DNA from: Lethocerus indicus
Taxonomy: Eukaryota; Arthropoda; Insecta; Hemiptera; Belostomatidae
Assembly (NCBI GenBank): GCA_019843655.1
Contig: JACDQD010000005.1
Location: 5,731,575-5,795,574 of the forward strand
Direction of reading: 5' to 3'
DNA length: 64,000 nucleotides
Below are positions 58,251-64,000 of the stretch, in pieces. Every line of letters begins with the position of its first letter. The first letter of the stretch is position 1. The notes beneath the pieces were generated by a model. The model did no database searches and was not told the origin of the DNA. It saw only the letters and a program-made list of their open reading frames with translations. The translations under genes and the position numbers were made by a program.

Positions 58251-61200
58251 TCAGTGGCACAATTCACCTCCCACACGTTTTAATGCGATCAAACGTTCAG
58301 GTAAAGCACCAAGCAAATTGAATGGGTCAGGGTCAATGACAACATTGAAATGTACCATACATGCAGCAATAGAACGGTGGCAGTATACATTTTTCCAGTA
58401 ACACGAGCGGTCAGAGAAGTTGACCAAATGAGACAGAAAACGCATCTGAAACGCGTTTTCAGATCACTAAGCGGAATATTTTGGGAGTTTTTTTCAGGAA
58501 AACAATGGGTTTTCTCTCCGATGGTAGAGCAACAACTTAAAAATACTTGGCCGGCCTCCATTTAGGTTGTCTCCGTCACACTGGTTCAACACGCACGCAA
58601 ACACAGAGCAGTGAAATATTTAGCCTTTCCGGCTCCTGTCGGGCCGAAATATCCGTTAAAGCACGGAGATGATAACCTTTCACGATCACAAAATTCCCGA
58701 ATCGCCTTAAACCGTGGCGTGTTTGAAACTACACATTACCGTCAAAATAGTTTATTTAATTGAATCTTTAACCGGTATGCGAAGTGATGTCCTTTATCTT
58801 AACCATCGACGCTTCCTATAATGTAATATGTGTTGCAGGAATGCAGGGCAAACGCTGTTGTCGCGTTGAATCATATATTTAATAGGAAATGGATATTTTG
58901 TGCTCGACAATAGGGGAAGATTTCGTTCATCATGGGTAATGCTCAGGGGGACAATTACAAAACGGCTTTAAAACATATTTCATCGACCGAGCTTTACTTT
59001 TTGTACTTAACGAGTCCGTCACATGCAAAGCCCGAACAACAGCCTTGAGTAGTCAGCAGAACGAGGACGAAAATAGTAACCGGCAGCCCCAATATTGGAA
59101 CTTCAAAATACACCTAAAAGGTGATGTAAAGAAAGGAACACGAAACGAGAAACACTTTTCACTTCCACTTTCTTTCGATTTATTTGAACCTCCCGAACAC
59201 AGTCTCTGGGATAAACGTATACCTGAAAAGTTAGTCCACAACAGGAATACTGGTATGACGCTCCATACCTAAAGAAGATCCGTCGAAACATAGGTGAGAA
59301 AGCTTATTACTTGGTACAAAATAAGTGGGCACAGATCGAGAGGTTACAAAAACAAACTGATGAGTAATTGTTTTAGATTTTAATAAAATAAAAAAAAGAT
59401 CAAACCCTATTGCACGACTTCTATTTTAAGGCCATACTACTGTTTCAGTCAAATAATTTTAATTCTTATAAATATTATAGATTGTTCGTTAATAACAAAC
59501 ACGAGGTATCTCGGACAGCCTCGTGTCAAGTGAATACACCCGTATCTTTATGCGAATTAACTGGAAATATTTCGGTAATAACTAACCGGGTCGGTAATAT
59601 TTCCGCGACACTGACAATCCACAACAGGCCGTAAGGGAGAAGAGCAATAAAATCGTAATATTCGGTGGACGGGGGACGCCCCAGTTCGAGGGGCCCGCTT
59701 CGGAACAAACAATCCAAAAACTAGATCACGGGTTAATCCAATTTGTCAGAAAATCGTAACGAGATCGGCGAGGGTTGGCCGGCCGTCGAAGCTAACGACT
59801 CGACCGGGCGGAGGAGGATATGAACGGTACTTTACAAGAGAACTTGGTGAGGGCTCCGCTTATATTAAAATATAATGGGCAGTACTAGAGGGGTATCAGT
59901 TTTTTTTTGTTTCCCTCGGCGGGCCCCAATCGATAGCCCGGCCACCCGGCCGACCTCAGCCAGCCCAATTAGCACCGGGATTTTTCCTCCCCCCCTCCCC
60001 ACATTACATTCTGTCACATTTAAAGGAGGATAATCACATGGATAGACCGGCTACGAATTAAACTTAAAAATTCTGGAATAAAACTTAAAATAGCATAAAT
60101 TAATCATTCCTGCGATCTTCTCTCCTCAACTCGAGAATTTCCTAGACCGGTTTTGGCTTATCGCCATCTACAGTGGCGTCCCGTCAGGAGAGCTGCGAAT
60201 TTAGACATGTTCGTCTCCGGTTGGTCACTCTGTCTATACTGTCACGTCACTGTTACAATACTCACTGTACTACTATAAGAAAAAGCATTTTACAGTTAAA
60301 GAATGTGTCAAATAACTTTGTACGTAGTTCTCTGTATTTATAATTTTTCTTATAAGTTAAATATAATGAAGTCTTTATAATACATCCATATAAGGTATTT
60401 AAGGTAATTGTTTTTGCGCCCGGGAAGGTTTGGAATATCATCCCAATCAGATTTTTTGCATCCACTCTAATATTCCCCACAGGGGACACAGCAACCCCAC
60501 AGTCCCAGTTACAGGTAGGGTCTGCACCCTAGGTACAGTACAATCACAAACTGACACGTAATACCGAACAATACAACTCACAAGTACTAAGGCACTAACA
60601 GCAGCGTCAGGAGGGTTTTTTTCTTTTGTTTCCCCTCGTAAAAACACCCTGTGCCTCCACACGGAAGCGTTTGTTGTTTCTGGTGGGAATCGTTCAGGAG
60701 GTAAAACACTTTAATGTCTACCGGCCCACAATTTCTGGAACTCTGTTCTCGTTTCCTATTTCTGTTATTGCGTTTTAACCTCAATACTGCCTAATAATGG
60801 TCAGTGGGACACAGCGAATTGGGCAACACTGATCTAGGGTATACGGAAATATAATTTCCGAAGGGGGAATGTTTTTGTTATTCGCCGGCCAATTAGCGCC
60901 AGACATTTCTTCGGTTGCGTCGCCCCGGCCCTTTGAAAACGGATCATTCAATCAATTAAAATCAAAACGAGCGTCAATTCAATCGAGTACTCGCTCCCCA
61001 CTCGCTCTTCGCCTCTCTCCATTAAAGCCACCAACTATTCGAGTTCAAATATCAATTGACGGGAAATAAACAAGTGAAACGGACAAATTGGTTCATTTTA
61101 TTTGGCTTCAATCGAGAGGCCGGCTCGGGAGCGGTTTTGTTTTTTATTTTTTTATTTTTAGAGTGACACTCGTGTTGAGCGATGGCCCTTTAATAAATGA

Positions 61201-64000
61201 CAAAGATGGGACGCGAGACACTTCACAAGCGGCGAGAGAATCCCGCCCCCCCCCTCAACGATGTAAAACAACATCACCACTCGACTGCATTATGCGCCTC
61301 CTTGATGGCCAACTCGACCCGACCTGTAGTAGTATTACCCGCCACTTCACTGCCATTCACAATGAGCTTAATCCAGAGAGAGAAAAAGAGGGAGGGAGAC
61401 CGAGAGGAGAGATAAAACGCCGGCTGGTTAATTAATTGTAAATAATTCCTCAGAATTAAGAACGAATTAGAGACTGAAACAAGTTGAAAATATTTACATC
61501 GGTTTCATAAATAGATGACTGTTGTCATCTACTCGTCGTGAAATCAACAATGAGATACGCATAGTGAATACCTAGAATTGACTATACATTTTCAATATAT
61601 ATCATGACATATCGAACTAACAAAAACTCGGCATGTCCAATAGAACGAAACAGTTCAAAATTAAAAAATTTAAAAAACCTTGAAGAAGAATCAAATATAG
61701 GTTTCCATAGAATTTTTACAGTATAACTATAACAAATAAATGTTAATTGTTCGTTTTCTTGATTTGTATATCACGTTACTTTGTCGCTAATAATTTGTTT
61801 CAATTTCCATTAGAAAAAATAATTTCTAATTATGAGAATACGATGCAATAAACCTCTTAATTGACCCTATACCATCCAGTACAATTCGCAAAAAAACGGG
61901 TAGGGGGATTCGAGCCACCGTTTGCATCTCTCGGCACGTCGGGTCGAACCAGTAATGGCCATTTTGCTGGGGGTTCTTGTATAATGAAGAAAAAACCCTC
62001 GCCATTATCGTTCAATAGGTTCGGAGACACCGAATATGAGGGGGAAAAAAATAAAACGAAGTTTTTAAGCGCCAGGAAGTTCTGTTCCTTCTAAAAGAAG
62101 TGGAGCTCGTAAAGAGAGATTTTTTGTATTCATCCAGTTCTGTTTGGCGTTTCCTAGGCTTTCACCGCACTTTAAATATAATTTGATGATGAAAATATAA
62201 TTTTCAGTTATTAATAACAATTAATTAATTATTATTCACGCGAACACATATATGTTATATTTTTGGCATAGAATACATCATGACGGTATTTACAACCGGA
62301 TGGGCCTGAGACCCCGTTTTATCACTTGGCAGGTGGAGCTGGTCGCATTTTATCACGCGTAGGATCCTACTAGAAATGGAAAGTACTCCAAAGCGTCGAA
62401 TGTTTTAGAGAACCCAATTCCGATAGAAAAAATCCAACTTTAAATACTCATAAGGGCCAACAATTTCTTTTATTAACTTTATTCTGCTGGGCTTATCCTA
62501 GGGAAACGCCTGCACGTTAATCCCGATTTCTCAGCGTCCCAAGATCATATTCATCGTAATAAAACAGTGTATGAGCACATAGCGTATGCCAGTGGTAAGA
62601 GCCTCCGATATTTGTCAGAAATATAGTATTAAATATAGTATTTTATAGTGTTGGACGCGTGAAACGGGAACGGGAAATTGCTATGGCGTCCGGGTAAACT
62701 TGGTAATGATTTATGCCGGCAAGATAGCTCCCTTTGCAACACCTGGGCTGTAACTGTATTCCAATATCAAGGGACGGCGCATAAGTCACGAGCCAGTGTA
62801 CTATAAACATTGGACGTGGGAATTTAGAACGTTAGAACATTTGAACGGCTATAGTAAATGAACGACAGATCGGAGTGTAAAAATAAATTCTCCATTCTTA
62901 AAAAGAAATAAAATGGAAAAATTATTCTCTTCAGTAAGGAACTAACGATACAAATAGAGCAATCGAAAAAATCCAGGAGTCAGAGTCGGTTCGAACCGCA
63001 GGCTAAAAGTATATTACAGACCTTTCAGAGGATTGTAAGACTACAAGGCCATCAAGTGCTGGCTGTGCACCTCAAAATCGAATTCTAAATGCCCGTTACA
63101 CAACCTAAGATGTCACGCCTGCTTTTAAAGGCAGGCAAAAAAAAAGATGATAACAAACAGCACACCAAGCAGCCTGATCTGTGGGTGTTTAGATACGACC
63201 GCGGACGGAGGCACTTCAGAAATTTAATTTTATCCGTCCAACTCACAACTGTACAAACATTTCACGAAATCACTAAGCAACAATTGATTTTTGCTTTCTA
63301 CTAGTTGGAAAGCGGTTTGCATGTTTCACGAACGGTGGCGATTATATTGTAGCTTAAAACAATAGACAATTACGCTGATTTAAATAAAGAGTATCGTTTA
63401 TTTTTAAGAGCATATGACTCGCGATCGACTTTCATATAATACGGTGGTATAAAGATATTAATTATAATGGCTATTAAACTGTGAATTTATATATCTAGTC
63501 ACGTTTAAATTGGCCCATAAAAGAAATCTAGAATGTGTCTCAATAGTAATAGCTTAATCGAAATATCCGTGAATATGTGTTCGCTGAAGACTAAGTCAAA
63601 AGTTAACTGAGATCCATGAGCTATGAATGATATAAACTACTGTTCGCCGTCTGGCATCGAACCCTGGACCAGCGCTTCCTTTCAGCTGCTCGTTATACCG
63701 TATCTAAACTATGACAATTTCATAATATTTATAAAATAGTTTTGCCCATGAGGCTTACCAATTGGTAAGCGACTGGAAGCTAATGAGAAAAAGTTACCCG
63801 GATATTTGCGACATTTTCCCGGTTGAATGTTCGCATTCAACCTGCCGGGCTGAGACAAGAAAAGTCGATGGTAAACCACCGTGTTAAATTTAACCATGCG
63901 GGCTACGTAAATATATTTAAAATGAAAATTTTCCCGACGACAGTTTTGGGCTCGAATTTCTGCCCTTGTCCAAACGTTGCAAAACAGAAATAGGCCGAAC

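Larger units (their letters stand above)
51367..63999. other. Upstream flank of the ATPase beta gene, no gene recognised
   Basis: About 12.6 kb with normal CpG content. Small items: G11 tract 51663-51673; tRNA-like SINE fragment about 53541-53592; (TA)n 58192-58249; hammerhead-like motif 60145-60173; CpG-rich patches around 59760-59960; Pol III B-box-like words near 53265, 62987 and 63670. Open frames up to 127 codons lack recognisable domains. A distant 5' UTR exon of the ATPase beta gene could lie here unseen. Confidence 0.55.

Overview
This is a stretch of animal nuclear DNA, almost certainly from an insect. The genes are split by many GT-AG introns, intron DNA is AT-rich with (TA)n and (GA)n microsatellites, and the Na+/K+-ATPase beta subunit has the insect (nervana) form. 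A jockey-like LINE remnant and small inverted-repeat elements are also present. I cannot name the species. Three protein-coding genes are recognised. No prokaryotic operon, CRISPR array, intact virus or intact transposase gene is seen.

Layout: (1) 374-9812, plus strand: the 3' part of a Rho guanine-nucleotide exchange factor of the PLEKHG1/2/3 type (DH and PH domains over seven small exons, then a 1.8-kb GC-rich terminal exon). Its 5' end lies before the window. (2) 10.1-13.3 kb: the gap between two convergent genes. It holds a (TA)n tract, an unusual element made of fifteen ~70-bp tandem units closed by a perfect 24-bp terminal inverted repeat, and a 585-bp 5'-truncated jockey-type LINE with a perfect 13-bp target-site duplication. 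(3) 13365-19429, minus strand: a complete gene for Mediator subunit 15 (14 coding exons, 542 aa), with two perfect TATCGATA (DRE-type) motifs upstream of its start. (4) 19.8-24.5 kb: AT-rich, almost CpG-free DNA, then the 3' flank of the next gene. (5) 24529-50906, minus strand: a complete gene for the Na+/K+-ATPase beta subunit (7 coding exons, 317 aa). Six exons lie at 24.5-28.3 kb. The first coding exon is 22.5 kb away at 50.8-50.9 kb. (6) 51-64 kb: the promoter flank of that gene and then noncoding DNA without a recognisable gene.

The exon models were built by hand. Every junction uses GT/AG and all phases close without a frameshift. The one weak junction is between 5903 and 8029 in the RhoGEF. 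The genes do not form a pathway: one regulates Rho GTPases, one is a transcription co-activator subunit, one is a cation-pump subunit.

The most interesting signals outside the genes are as follows. There is the TIR-bounded tandem array. There is a foldback element in a RhoGEF intron. A perfect 32-bp inverted-repeat element lies beside exon 2 of the pump gene. Dispersed copies of a short motif resemble a decayed hammerhead-ribozyme core. There is also an abrupt change near 28.9 kb from CpG-poor, AT-rich DNA to CpG-normal DNA, matched by CpG-rich terminal exons, which may reflect gene-body DNA methylation.
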